NCBI GenBank assembly: GCA_021414305.1
Contig: JAIOOS010000013.1
Location: 1-64,000 of the forward strand
Direction: 5' to 3'
DNA: 64,000 bases
From: Burkholderiales bacterium
Lineage (GTDB): Bacteria; Pseudomonadota; Gammaproteobacteria; Burkholderiales; Burkholderiaceae_C
In this document: piece by piece, positions 16,931-25,949 of the stretch
How the letters are laid out: each line of letters begins with the position of its first letter
How positions within the stretch are numbered: position 1 is the first letter of the stretch
The notes under the pieces: generated by a model
Database searches by the model: none
What the model was told of the DNA's origin: nothing
The model's input: the letters and a program-made list of their open reading frames with translations, nothing else
Position numbers and translations under genes: made by a program

Positions 16931-17982
16931 TGCGAACTCCCGATGTCGGCCGCGACCAGCCGCCACGCCAGCGTCTCGCCCCCGGCCAGAGGCTTCAGCT
17001 CGGCTTCGCCGAAGGGCAGCACCTCGGGCACCGTCCAGGCTTCGCGGCGCAGCGTCGCCGTGCCGGCGTTGCGCGGCAGGCCGTAGAAGTCGGCGCCGTG
17101 GAAGCTGGCAAAGCCTTCGAGCCGGTCGAGCTTGCCGGCGCCGTCGAAGGCCTGCGCGTAGAGCTCGAGGGCATGCAGTCCGGTGTAGCAGCCGGCGCAG
17201 CCGCTGGCGTGCTCCTTCAGCGCCGAAGCGTGCGGCGCGCTGTCGGTGCCGAGGAAGAAGCGCCCGCTGCCGGACGTCGCCGCGGCGACCAGGGCGCGCC
17301 GATGCTCCTCGCGCTTGAGGATCGGCAGGCAATACCAGTGCGGCCGCATGCCGCCGGCGAACAGTGCGTTGCGGTTGTAGAGGAGGTGATGCGCCGTCAG
17401 CGTCGCCGCCGTGTTCTGCCCGGCCTCGGCGACGTAGTCGGCGCCCTGCTTCGTGGTGACGTGCTCGAGCACGATCTTCAGGCCCGGAAAGCTGCGCCTC
17501 AGGCCGACCAGGTGGCGCTCGATGAAGACCGCCTCGCGGTCGAACACGTCGACCTCGGGATCGGTCACCTCGCCGTGCACCAGCAGCACCACGCCTTCCC
17601 GCTCGGCCGCCTCGAGCACGGCGGCGACCCTCTTCAGGTCGGTGACGCCGGCGTCGCTGTTGGTCGTCGCCCCGGCCGGGTAGAGCTTGATGGCGACGAT
17701 GCCGGCCTCGCGCGCGCGGCGCATCTCCTCGGGCGGCGTGGTATCGGTCAGGTAGAGCGTCATCAGCGGCTCGAACGCGGCGCCGGCGGGCAGCGCATCG
17801 AGGATGCGGCGGCGATACGCCAGCGCCTGCTCCACGCGCACGACCGGCGGGCGCAGGTTCGGCATGACGATCGCCCGCGCGAACTGGCGGGCGCTGTGCG
17901 GCAGCACCGCGGCGAGGGCGGCGCCGTCGCGAAGGTGCAGGTGCCAGTCGTCGGGGCGGGCGATGCGTAACTGGTCGGGCAT
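16927..17982 (-). CDS. pyrC: Dihydroorotase, class II
   Basis: A 351-residue zinc amidohydrolase catalysing reversible cyclisation of carbamoyl aspartate to dihydroorotate in pyrimidine synthesis. The metal-binding DWHLHLRDG motif is at residues 12-20. Substrate and metal segments include MPNLRPPV, AIKLYPAGATTNS (carboxylated Lys), VHGEV, LEHVTT and FFLGTDSAPH. Length and motifs match the E. coli PyrC class. It is followed without gap by the NYN gene. Confidence 0.96.
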   Translation of the reverse strand: MPDQLRIARPDDWHLHLRDGAALAAVLPHSARQFARAIVMPNLRPPVVRVEQALAYRRRILDALPAGAAFEPLMTLYLTDTTPPEEMRRAREAGIVAIKLYPAGATTNSDAGVTDLKRVAAVLEAAEREGVVLLVHGEVTDPEVDVFDREAVFIERHLVGLRRSFPGLKIVLEHVTTKQGADYVAEAGQNTAATLTAHHLLYNRNALFAGGMRPHWYCLPILKREEHRRALVAAATSGSGRFFLGTDSAPHASALKEHASGCAGCYTGLHALELYAQAFDGAGKLDRLEGFASFHGADFYGLPRNAGTATLRREAWTVPEVLPFGEAELKPLAGGETLAWRLVAADIGSSQ

Positions 17983-18037
17983 CGACGCATTGTCCCACCC
18001 GACGTCGCTCGCGGCCGGCGGCGCGGCCGGCCGGAGC

Positions 18038-18772
18038 TCAGTGCGCCAGGATCTTCGAGAGGAAGTCCTTGGCCCGCGGCGAGCGCGCGTCGGGGTTGCC
18101 GAAGAACTCGTCGCGGGTGCAGTCCTCGACGATCTTGCCGGCGTCCATGAAGATCACCCGGTGGCTGACCTTGCGCGCGAAGCCCATCTCGTGGGTGACG
18201 ACCATCATCGTCATGCCTTCCTTGGCGAGCAGCACCATCACGTCGAGCACCTCGCCCACCATCTCCGGGTCGAGGGCCGAGGTCGGCTCGTCGAACAGCA
18301 TGACGATCGGGTCCATGCTCAGGGCGCGGGCGATCGCCACCCGCTGCTGCTGGCCGCCCGAGAGCTGGCCGGGGAACTTGTCCTTGTGCACCATCAGGCC
18401 GACGCGGTCGAGCATCTTCAGGCCGCGCACCTTGGCGTCGTCCTGCGAGCGGTTGAGCACCTTGATCTGCGCCAGCGTCAGGTTCTCGGTGACGGTGAGG
18501 TGCGGGAACAGCTCGAAGTGCTGGAACACCATGCCGACGCGCGAGCGCAGCTTCGGCAGGTCGGTCTTCGGATCGCTGATCGAGATGCCGTCGACGACGA
18601 CGTCGCCCTTCTGGATCGGCTCGAGCGCGTTCACGGTCTTGATCAGCGTCGACTTGCCCGACCCCGAAGGACCGCAGACGACCACGACCTCGCCCTTCTG
18701 GATCGCGGTGGTGCAATCGGTCAGCACCTGGAAGCTGCCGTACCACTTGGAGATGTTCTTGATTTCGATCAT
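18038..18772 (-). CDS. gltL: Glutamate/aspartate ABC transporter ATP-binding protein
   Basis: A 244-residue ABC ATPase powering uptake of acidic amino acids. Walker [10 protein letters not shown] near residue 34-42, Q-loop [11 protein letters not shown], signature LSGGQQQR, Walker [12 protein letters not shown] and the H-loop VTHEMGFAR are all intact. It is the last gene of gltI-gltJ-gltK-gltL, 18 nt after gltK. Confidence 0.93.
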   Translation of the reverse strand: MIEIKNISKWYGSFQVLTDCTTAIQKGEVVVVCGPSGSGKSTLIKTVNALEPIQKGDVVVDGISISDPKTDLPKLRSRVGMVFQHFELFPHLTVTENLTLAQIKVLNRSQDDAKVRGLKMLDRVGLMVHKDKFPGQLSGGQQQRVAIARALSMDPIVMLFDEPTSALDPEMVGEVLDVMVLLAKEGMTMMVVTHEMGFARKVSHRVIFMDAGKIVEDCTRDEFFGNPDARSPRAKDFLSKILAH

Positions 18773-18790
18773 GGGTTTCGCTTCCTGTGC

Positions 18791-19489
18791 TCAGCGAATG
18801 ATGGCGATCTTCTTCTGCAGCTGGCGAACCAGCATCGAGAGCGAGAAGCAGATGATGAAGTAGACGACCGCGGCGACCAGGTAGGTCTCGACCGGCCGGT
18901 TGAAGTTCTTGCCCGCCACCTCGAAGCCCTTGAGCAGGTCGTAGGCGCCGATCGCGTAGACCAGCGACGTGTCCTGGAACAGGATGATCGTCTGCGTGAG
19001 CAGCACCGGCAGCATGTTGCGGAAGGCCTGCGGCAGGACGATCAGCTTCATGCACTGCGCATAGGTCATGCCGACCGCGTAGCCGGCGTAGACCTGCCCC
19101 TTGGCCACCGACTGGATGCCGGCGCGCATGATCTCCGAGTAGTACGCCGCCTCGAACACGGTGAAGGTGATCAGCGCCGCGATCTCCGAGCGGTACTTGC
19201 TGCCCAGGCCGTACGGCAGCGCCTGGTAGAACGAGCTCGGAATCAGCAGGAAGAACCAGAGGATCACCATCACCAGCGGGATCGAGCGCAGCGTGTTCAC
19301 GTACGCCGCCGCCGGATTGACCAGCCAGGGCTTGCCCGAGAGGCGCATCAGCGCCAGGACCGTGCCGAGGGCGATGCCGCCGATCATCGCCACGATCGTC
19401 AGCTGGAAGGAGAAGATCAGGCCCTTGAGGATGAAGCTCTGGACCAGCGCCCAGTTGAAGAATCCGAAGTCGAGGTTCAGGTTCATCAC
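18791..19489 (-). CDS. gltK: Glutamate/aspartate ABC transporter permease
   Basis: A 232-residue inner-membrane permease of the HisM/GltK family, with about five membrane segments. The cytoplasmic EAA loop reads EIMRAGIQSVAKGQVYAGYAVGM. The start is GTG at 19489, immediately followed by ATG at 19486; either overlaps the gltJ stop. It pairs with GltJ to form the membrane channel. Confidence 0.92.
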   Translation of the reverse strand: MMNLNLDFGFFNWALVQSFILKGLIFSFQLTIVAMIGGIALGTVLALMRLSGKPWLVNPAAAYVNTLRSIPLVMVILWFFLLIPSSFYQALPYGLGSKYRSEIAALITFTVFEAAYYSEIMRAGIQSVAKGQVYAGYAVGMTYAQCMKLIVLPQAFRNMLPVLLTQTIILFQDTSLVYAIGAYDLLKGFEVAGKNFNRPVETYLVAAVVYFIICFSLSMLVRQLQKKIAIIR

Positions 19490-20184
19490 TTGCCCCCGAT
19501 CATGCCGGGGACCTGGACGCGGCCCTCGATGAAGTGGGCCAGCCGGTTGACCGCGAACGCGGAAACGAAATAGAGCAGCGTCACCGCGAAGTAGACCTCG
19601 ACGCCGCGCGAGGTCTCCTCCTGCGCCTGCATCGCGAACATGGTCAGCTCGGCGATGCTCACCGCGAACGCCACCGAGGTGTTCTTGATGATGTTCATCG
19701 ACTCGCTGGTGAGCGGCGGGATGACGATCCGGTAGGCCATCGGCAGCAGAACGTAGCGATAGGTCTGCGGCAGCGTCAGGCCCATCGCCAGGCCGGCGTA
19801 GCGCTGGCCCTTGGGCAGCGACTGGATGCCGGCGCGAACCTGCTCGGAGATGCGCGCCGAGGTGAAGAAGCCGATCGCGAAGACGACCAGCACGAAGCTG
19901 GGAATCGCCCGGAGCGAAAGGAAGATCGACGGGATGACGTGGTACCAGAGGAAGATCTGGACCAGCAGCGGAACGTTGCGGAACAGCTCGGTCCAGGTAT
20001 TGCCGATGGCCACGAGCAGCTTGCTCGGCGTGGTGCGGAAGATGCCCATCACCGAGCCGACGACCAGCGCCACCACCAGGGCGAGCACCGCGACGGCGAG
20101 GGTCCAGCCCCAGGCCGTCATCATCCAGTGCAGGTAGGTCTCGCCGCCCCCCGTGTCCCGCAGGAAGAAACTCCAGTCACCCAT
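19486..20184 (-). CDS. gltJ: Glutamate/aspartate ABC transporter permease
   Basis: A 232-residue permease homologous to GltK, with the EAA loop EQVRAGIQSLPKGQRYAGLAMGLTLPQ and the membrane-proximal LLVQIFLWYHVIP. Its stop lies within the gltK start. A terminator-like hairpin separates it from gltI, so permease levels are probably lower than binding-protein levels. Confidence 0.92.
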   Translation of the reverse strand: MGDWSFFLRDTGGGETYLHWMMTAWGWTLAVAVLALVVALVVGSVMGIFRTTPSKLLVAIGNTWTELFRNVPLLVQIFLWYHVIPSIFLSLRAIPSFVLVVFAIGFFTSARISEQVRAGIQSLPKGQRYAGLAMGLTLPQTYRYVLLPMAYRIVIPPLTSESMNIIKNTSVAFAVSIAELTMFAMQAQEETSRGVEVYFAVTLLYFVSAFAVNRLAHFIEGRVQVPGMIGGK

Positions 20185-20232
20185 GCGCAGTCACGTCCCC
20201 CGTGTGCGGGCCGTCGAACGCGGCCCGGCATG

Positions 20233-20266
20233 AAAAAAGCGCGACGCGAAGGGCTCCGCGCCGCGC
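20233..20266 (-). terminator. Intra-operon terminator/attenuator between gltI and gltJ
   Basis: On the minus strand GCGCGGCGCG and CGCGTCGCGC form a 10-bp stem with one mismatch and an 8-nt loop, followed by six T residues. It lies in the 156-nt gap after gltI. A second inverted repeat (GTAAGC/GCTTAC around GCGCC/GGCGC, 20276-20315) precedes it and may protect the gltI mRNA 3' end. Confidence 0.8.
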
Positions 20267-20340
20267 TGATCCGAATGTAAGCAAGCTTCGCGCCGACCGG
20301 CGCTAGGGCTTACCTCAGGCAGACCTGGATTCGCCCCGAC

Positions 20341-21249
20341 TCAAGGCTGGGTGTACTCCTCCAGGGGCTTGTCGGTCGGATTGGCCCATGCGGCCTTGGT
20401 GGCATCGCTCGCCGCGAGGCCGACAACGGTGTTCGAAGGCGGGATCGGCTTCATGAACCACTTGTCGTAGAGCTTGGCGACCTCGCCGCTCTTGACCATG
20501 GCGCGAATGCTGTCGTCGACGGCCTTCTTGAACGCCGGGTCGTCCTTGCGGTACATGATCGCGATCGGCTCGACGCTCAGCGCCTCGCCGACGATCTTGA
20601 AGTCGGCCGGGTTCTTGGCCTTGGAGATCAGGCCGGCCAGGATCTGGCCGTCCATGACGAACGCGTCGGCGCGACCCGACTCGAGCAGCAGGAAGCTGTC
20701 GGAGTGGTCCTTGCCGTTGAGCTCCTTGAAATCCATGCCGGCGGCTCGCTTGTTCTTGCGCAGCAGTTGCACGGAGGTCGTTCCGGTGGTGGTGGCTACG
20801 GTCTTGCCGTTCAAGCCGGCGATTCCGGTGATGCCGCTGTTCGCCTTGACGGCGATGCGCACTTCCTCGATGTAGAGCGCCGGCGCGAACGACACGTCCT
20901 TCTGCCGGGTGGCATTGTTGGTGGTCGAGCCGCATTCCAGGTCGACGGTGCCGTTCTGCACCAGCGGAATCCGGTTCTGCGAGGTCACCGGCTGGTACTT
21001 GACGTCGATCTTCGCCATGCCGAGCTGCTTCTGGATGTCGGCGATGACGTGCTGGCAGACGTCGTAATGGAACCCGGTGTACTTGCCGTCGCCGAGGGTA
21101 TAGGCGAGAGCGCCCGAGGACTCGCGCACGCCCATGGTGATCGAGCCGCTGTCCTTGACCTTCTTCAGCGTGTCCTGGGCGTGGGCCGCGCCCGTGGCGC
21201 CCAGCGCCGCGGCGAGCACCGCGGTGCTGACCCAAATCGACTTCTTCAT
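20341..21249 (-). CDS. gltI: Periplasmic glutamate/aspartate-binding protein
   Basis: A 302-residue type-II-fold solute-binding protein. Residues 1-24 are a signal peptide ending AHA. The mature part has the family stretches KVKDSGSITMGVRESSGALAY, GTVDLECGSTTNNATRQKDVSF and LLLESGRADAFVMDGQILAG. GGAG lies upstream of the ATG. A possible -10 (TAGAAT on the minus strand, 21322-21327) is present with no clear -35. First gene of the glt operon. Confidence 0.93.
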   Translation of the reverse strand: MKKSIWVSTAVLAAALGATGAAHAQDTLKKVKDSGSITMGVRESSGALAYTLGDGKYTGFHYDVCQHVIADIQKQLGMAKIDVKYQPVTSQNRIPLVQNGTVDLECGSTTNNATRQKDVSFAPALYIEEVRIAVKANSGITGIAGLNGKTVATTTGTTSVQLLRKNKRAAGMDFKELNGKDHSDSFLLLESGRADAFVMDGQILAGLISKAKNPADFKIVGEALSVEPIAIMYRKDDPAFKKAVDDSIRAMVKSGEVAKLYDKWFMKPIPPSNTVVGLAASDATKAAWANPTDKPLEEYTQP

Positions 21250-21437
21250 GTGTACTCCTGGAGAGGGAAACGAGAGACAGCGGACCGCACAGATTCGCCG
21301 CCGTGGAAAAACAAGAACGAAATTCTAGGCAGCGCGGCTGACGCGATGCGCGTGTTTGCCCGGAAAGCGAGGGTTTTGCCGGAGGCCGGACCGTCGCAAC
21401 CTTCGTGCCACGGAGATCCGGCACGGCACGCCGGCGC

Positions 21438-23276
21438 TCACGCCTCCGCCGTCGCCGGCTCCTCGCTGCTGCTTTGCTGCAGGCGCCACATCTCGGCGTA
21501 GCGGCCGCCCCGCGCGACCAGCTCGGCGTGGGTGCCGCGCTCGAGGATCCGGCCCGCCTCCATCACCAGGATCTGGTGCGCGTCGACGACGGTCGAGAGG
21601 CGGTGGGCGATGACCAGGGCGCTGCGGTTCCTGGCCGCGTTCTGCAGCTCGGCCTGGATCGCCCGTTCATTGGCCGAATCGAGGGCCGAGGTCGCCTCGT
21701 CGAAGATCATGATCGGCGGGTTCTTCAGCAGCGTGCGGGCGATCGCCACGCGCTGCTTCTCGCCGCCCGAGAGCTTCAGGCCGCGCTCGCCGACCATCGT
21801 CTGGTAGCCGCGCGGCGTCGAGACGATGAAGTCGTGGATGTGGGCGGCGCGCGCCGCCGCCTCGACCTCGGTCCGCCCGGCGCCGGTGCGGCCGTAGGCG
21901 ATGTTGTATTCGACCGTGTCGTTGAACAGCACCGTGTCCTGCGGCACGATGCCGATCGCCTCGCGCAGGCTCTTCTGCGTCACCTCGCGGATGTCCTGGC
22001 CGTCGATGGCGATCCGGCCGGCGCCGACGTCGTAGAAGCGGAACATGAGCCGCGCCAGCGTGCTCTTGCCCGAGCCCGAAGGCCCGACCACGGCCACCGT
22101 CTTGCCCGCCGGAATCTCGAAGCTGACGCCGTGCAGGATCTCGCGCTCGGGGTCGTAGCCGAAGCGCACGTCCTCGAAGCGCACCGCGCCGCCGTGGGCC
22201 GCCAGCGGCAAGGCGCCGGGCGCGTCGGCGATCTCGCGGTTCTGGCCGAGCAGGGCGAACATCTTCTCCATGTCGATCATCGACTGCTTGATCTCGCGGT
22301 AGATCACGCCCAGGAAGTTGAGCGGGATGTAGAGCTGGATCATCAGCGCGTTGACGAGCACCAGGTCGCCGAGCGTCATGGTCCCGGCGACGACGCCGAG
22401 CGTCGCCCGCCAGACGAGCAGCGTCACCGCCGTGGCGATGATCAGGCTCTGGCCGAGGTTGAGCACGGAGAGCGAGGTCTGCGACTTGACCGAGGCCTTC
22501 TCGAGCCGATGCAGGTTGTCGTCGTAGCGCGCCTGCTCGAACGCCTCGTTGGAGAAGTACTTGACGGTCTCGTAGTTGAGCAGGGCATCGAGCGCCTTGG
22601 TGTTGGCCTTCGAGTCCTGCTCGTTCATGGCGCGGCGAAAGCCGGTGCGCCATTCGGTCACCGTCACCGTGAAGGCGATGTAGAGGACGAGCGCGCCGAA
22701 GGTGATGGCCGCGAACCAGCCGTCGAACTTGGCCGAGAGCAGCACGATGACCATCGTGATCTCGACCAGCGTCGGCAGGATGTTGTAGATGGTGTAGTTG
22801 AGCAGCGACTGGATCGAGCGCGAGCCGCGCTCGATGTCGCGCGAGACGCCGCCGGTCTGCCGCTCGAGGTGAAAGCGCAGGCTCAGCTGCAGCAGATGCT
22901 CGAAGGCCTCGAGCGAGACCCGCCGGGCGATCCGTGCGGCGACCGGATAGAACAGGTACTCGCGCAGCTCGGTGAAGAGCGTGATCGAGAGGCGCAGCAG
23001 TCCGTAGCCGACCAGGATCGCCACCGGCACGACCAGCACGCTCGCCGGATCGCCCGGCTTCAGCGCGAGCGCGTCGACCAGGCTCTTCAGCACCAGCGGC
23101 ACGCCGATGTTGGCGAGCTTGGCCGCCACCAGGCAGGCGAGCGCCACCCCCACCCGCCAGCGCCATTGCCAGACGTAGGGAAGGAGCTTGCCGAGCGTGC
23201 GCCAGTCGGACTTCGGCGGCTTCTCGGCGGTGCCGGACGGCGCGGCCGAGGGCGAAGACAGGGAGGCAGGGCGCAT
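21438..23276 (-). CDS. Atm1/HMT1-type ABC exporter (fused membrane and ATPase domains)
   Basis: A 612-residue half-transporter acting as a homodimer in the inner membrane. The six-helix membrane domain spans about residues 35-330, with the Atm1-type stretch LNYETVKYFSNEAFEQARYD and the substrate-loop LGVIYREIKQSMIDMEKMF. The ATPase domain (about 350-600) has Walker [11 protein letters not shown]-loop VPQDTVLFNDT, signature LSGGEKQR, Walker B IMIFDEATSAL and a terminal H-loop. The family exports glutathione-type metal or persulfide conjugates. It is divergent from the thioesterase gene across 65 nt. Confidence 0.9.
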   Translation of the reverse strand: MRPASLSSPSAAPSGTAEKPPKSDWRTLGKLLPYVWQWRWRVGVALACLVAAKLANIGVPLVLKSLVDALALKPGDPASVLVVPVAILVGYGLLRLSITLFTELREYLFYPVAARIARRVSLEAFEHLLQLSLRFHLERQTGGVSRDIERGSRSIQSLLNYTIYNILPTLVEITMVIVLLSAKFDGWFAAITFGALVLYIAFTVTVTEWRTGFRRAMNEQDSKANTKALDALLNYETVKYFSNEAFEQARYDDNLHRLEKASVKSQTSLSVLNLGQSLIIATAVTLLVWRATLGVVAGTMTLGDLVLVNALMIQLYIPLNFLGVIYREIKQSMIDMEKMFALLGQNREIADAPGALPLAAHGGAVRFEDVRFGYDPEREILHGVSFEIPAGKTVAVVGPSGSGKSTLARLMFRFYDVGAGRIAIDGQDIREVTQKSLREAIGIVPQDTVLFNDTVEYNIAYGRTGAGRTEVEAAARAAHIHDFIVSTPRGYQTMVGERGLKLSGGEKQRVAIARTLLKNPPIMIFDEATSALDSANERAIQAELQNAARNRSALVIAHRLSTVVDAHQILVMEAGRILERGTHAELVARGGRYAEMWRLQQSSSEEPATAEA

Positions 23277-23341
23277 GAAGTCGGCGTTCGCGTTGGCTAT
23301 TGGTGAAAGAATCGGCGGCCGTGACCCCGAGGTGAAGGAAT

Positions 23342-23770
23342 ATGCCCGAGATCGACAGGAAGCCCGACATCTCGTCGATCGCCCCGCTCACGCTGCCGAA
23401 CGACCGGCAGCTGGTGATGCGGGTGATGCCGATGCCCGCCGACGCCAACGGCAACGGCGACATCTTCGGAGGCTGGATCATGGCCCAGGTCGACGTTGCC
23501 GGCGCCGTCCTTCCGGCCAGGATCGCCAAGGGCCGGATCGCCACGGTCGCGGTCAACCAGTTCATCTTCAAGCAGCCGGTGTCCGTCAGCGACCTGCTGA
23601 GCTTCTATGCCAAGGTCGAGCGGGTCGGCCGCACCTCGGTGACGGTGAACGTCGAGGTCTACGCCGAGCGCAACCCCGCCGACCTGCATGTGGTCAAGGT
23701 GACCGAGGCCAACCTCACCTACGTCGCCATCGACCTGCAGGGCCGGCCGCGGCCTATTCCGGTCGACTGA
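23342..23770 (+). CDS. Acyl-CoA thioesterase, YciA/BACH-type hotdog protein
   Basis: A 142-residue single hotdog-fold thioesterase. The catalytic segment NGNGDIFGGWIMAQVD holds the conserved Asp/Asn and helix glycines of the YciA family; KGRIATVAVNQFIFKQPV and KVERVGRTSVTV follow. It hydrolyses acyl-CoA to free acid and CoA, with substrate length unknown. Its last 17 bases overlap convergently with the metallo-hydrolase gene on the other strand. Confidence 0.9.
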   Translation: MPEIDRKPDISSIAPLTLPNDRQLVMRVMPMPADANGNGDIFGGWIMAQVDVAGAVLPARIAKGRIATVAVNQFIFKQPVSVSDLLSFYAKVERVGRTSVTVNVEVYAERNPADLHVVKVTEANLTYVAIDLQGRPRPIPVD

Positions 23771-24647
23771 GCGCCAGCTCCCAGGCTTCGCCGGCGGAAA
23801 CGACCCAGCCCGCGGTGGGCGGGGCGAAATGGGTGCCGAGCACCAGCACCCGCCGTTCGGCCTGCTCGCGCAGGAAGCGAAAACGCGTCTCGTAGGCCTG
23901 CGCCGGGTCGCTGTCGAAGCGCGAGCCGACCTCCGGCTCGCAGCACTGGATCGGGTGGTGCATCAGGTCGCCCGTGATCACCGCCTCCTCGCCCGCCGAC
24001 CGGATGCGCACGCTGACGTGGCCCGGTGTGTGCCCCGGCGTCGGCTCGAGCCGCACCTCCGCGGTGACGGCGTGGTCGCTGGCCACCCAGTCGGCGAGGC
24101 CGGCATCGATGACCGGCTGCACCGAGTCGGCGATCACGCGGCGCTCGTCGGCGTCGCCCGCGGCCTGCCAGTGCTCGTACTCTGCCCGGCCGAACAGGTA
24201 GCGCGCGTTCGCGAAGGTCGGCTGCCAGCGCCCTTCGACGAGGCGCGTGTTCCAGCCGACGTGGTCGGTGTGCATGTGCGTGCAGAGCACCGCATCGACC
24301 CGCTCCGGCGCGAAGCCCGCGGCTTCGAGGTCGGCGAGGAACGGGCCGCTCAGTTCGTTCCACATCGCCGCCGCGCGCGGCTTGTCGTTGCCGACGCAGG
24401 TGTCGACGACGACGACCTGCCCCTCCGATTCGATGACGAAGCAGTGGATCGAGGCGATCAGCCGGCCGTCGGCGGTGGCGAAGTGCGGCCGCAGCCAGGC
24501 GTGCGACTGCACCCGCTCGGTCGTGAGGTCGGCGAACAGGAACGAAGGCGGGCTCGAGCCGCCCGACTCGACCACCTGCGTGATGCGCACCGCGCCGACC
24601 TGCCAGCGCCCGACCTTCGAGCCGGCGACGCCGGGGCGGGCTGCCAC
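23754..24647 (-). CDS. MBL-fold metallo-hydrolase
   Basis: A 297-residue metallo-beta-lactamase-fold hydrolase. The zinc site is visible as CTHMHTDHVGWNT (HxHxDH), PTPGHTPGHVS (third His), GDLMHHPIQ (bridging Asp) and a late His in GTHFAPPTAGW. The start is GTG at 24647, one base after the stop of the DUF4870-like gene. Relatives include AHL-lactonase-like and other esterase-like enzymes; the substrate cannot be told. Confidence 0.87.
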   Translation of the reverse strand: MAARPGVAGSKVGRWQVGAVRITQVVESGGSSPPSFLFADLTTERVQSHAWLRPHFATADGRLIASIHCFVIESEGQVVVVDTCVGNDKPRAAAMWNELSGPFLADLEAAGFAPERVDAVLCTHMHTDHVGWNTRLVEGRWQPTFANARYLFGRAEYEHWQAAGDADERRVIADSVQPVIDAGLADWVASDHAVTAEVRLEPTPGHTPGHVSVRIRSAGEEAVITGDLMHHPIQCCEPEVGSRFDSDPAQAYETRFRFLREQAERRVLVLGTHFAPPTAGWVVSAGEAWELALSRPE

Positions 24648-24648
24648 C

Positions 24649-25014
24649 TCAGGCGGCCAGGCCGAACTTGCCTTCGACGATCGGCTTGTTCTCGTTCAGC
24701 TTCACCGCGCCGATCACGAGCCGGTAGATCACCCACACCATGTCGGCGAGCAGCACGAGCCAGCCGACCAGCACGATCATCAGCACCACGCCGATGATGG
24801 CGACGACGAGGCTGATCCAGAAGGTGCGGATCTGCCAGGTGAAATGCGACTCGAGGTACGTGCCCGCGACATCGCCGCGCTTCACGTAGTTGAGGATGAT
24901 CGCGACGATCGAGGTGATGCCGACCAGGAAGCTCGCGCCGTACAGGCCGTAGAGGATCCAGGTGAGCGTCTTGTTCGAGCGCAGGGTGTCTTCGGTGGTG
25001 GCGAGTTCGGTCAT
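24649..25014 (-). CDS. DUF4870-like small membrane protein
   Basis: A 121-residue protein with membrane segments at about 18-42 (WILYGLYGASFLVGITSIVA), 64-86 and 86-105. The arrangement and SHFTWQIRTFWIS, where the chain re-enters the membrane, match the DUF4870/Tic20-like small proteins of proteobacteria. Function unknown. It sits between the SDR (26 nt) and MBL (1 nt) genes in the same direction. Confidence 0.8.
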   Translation of the reverse strand: MTELATTEDTLRSNKTLTWILYGLYGASFLVGITSIVAIILNYVKRGDVAGTYLESHFTWQIRTFWISLVVAIIGVVLMIVLVGWLVLLADMVWVIYRLVIGAVKLNENKPIVEGKFGLAA

Positions 25015-25040
25015 CGTTCGGCTTTCGTTCCGGTGGCAGG

Positions 25041-25871
25041 TCAGTCGACGAAGAAGTCGGGCACGAAGTCCTTCGTGCCCGGCGTCACGCTGTAGCGCTC
25101 GAGGTCGGTGACGCCGTGCGCGACCAGCACCGCGTCGTCGATGTAGAAGTTGCCGCTGGTCGTCTTCGCGTCGCTCGTCAGGATGAACCAGGCGGCGTCG
25201 GCCAGGATCTCCGGCGTGCGGCAGGCGGCGACGTCCACGCCGGGAATCATCTGCAGGGCCGCGGTCTTGATCGCGGTGCGCGGCCAGAGGCTGTTGACGC
25301 CGATGCCGAGCGGCCGGAACTCGCCGGCGTGGCCGAGCGTGCACATGCTCATGCCGTACTTGGCGATCGTGTAGGCGGTGTGCGGTGCGAACCAGTGCTC
25401 GCGCATCGAGAGCGGCGGCGACATCGTCAGCACGTGCGGATTGCGACCGGCCTTCGCCGAGGCCGCCAGGTGCGGCAGGCAGGCCTGGGTGCACAGGTAG
25501 GTGCCGCGCACGTTGACGCCCAGCATCAGGTCGACCCGCTTCATCGGCGTGGCCGGCGTCGGCGTCAGGCTGATCGCGCTGGCGTTGTTGACCAGGATGT
25601 CGATGCCGCCGAAGCGTGCCACCGCCGCGGCCACCGCCGCCTGCACGCTCGCCTCCTCGCGGATGTCGCACTGCACCGCCAGCGCCTGGCCGCCCGCGGC
25701 CTCGATCTCGGCCGCGGCGCTGTGGATCGTGCCCGGCAGCTTCGGATTGCTCTCCGCGGTTTTCGCCGCGACGACGATGTTGGCGCCGTCGCGCGCCGCG
25801 CGCACGGCGATGGCCAGGCCGATGCCGCGCGATGCTCCGGTGATGAACAAGGTTTTCCCGGCGAGATTCAT
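25041..25871 (-). CDS. Short-chain dehydrogenase, HSDL2-like
   Basis: A 276-residue Rossmann-fold oxidoreductase. TGASRGIGLAIA near residues 13-24 binds the nucleotide, NNASAI is the central NAG-like motif, and the YxxxK pair appears in AYTIAKYGMSM. The serine position reads MSPPLSMREHWF. The long variant with RTAIKTAALQM and SGNFYIDDAVL resembles hydroxysteroid dehydrogenase-like protein 2. The ATG at 25871 begins MNLAGKTLFITGA. Its place among beta-oxidation genes suggests a hydroxyacyl substrate. Confidence 0.88.
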   Translation of the reverse strand: MNLAGKTLFITGASRGIGLAIAVRAARDGANIVVAAKTAESNPKLPGTIHSAAAEIEAAGGQALAVQCDIREEASVQAAVAAAVARFGGIDILVNNASAISLTPTPATPMKRVDLMLGVNVRGTYLCTQACLPHLAASAKAGRNPHVLTMSPPLSMREHWFAPHTAYTIAKYGMSMCTLGHAGEFRPLGIGVNSLWPRTAIKTAALQMIPGVDVAACRTPEILADAAWFILTSDAKTTSGNFYIDDAVLVAHGVTDLERYSVTPGTKDFVPDFFVD

Positions 25872-25949
25872 CGCGTCCTCCTCCGGCCCATTGGCGGGCT
25901 CTTGCGCGGCAGTGTGCCGCAAGGCCGCGATCGCGACTAGGGCCGCCGG

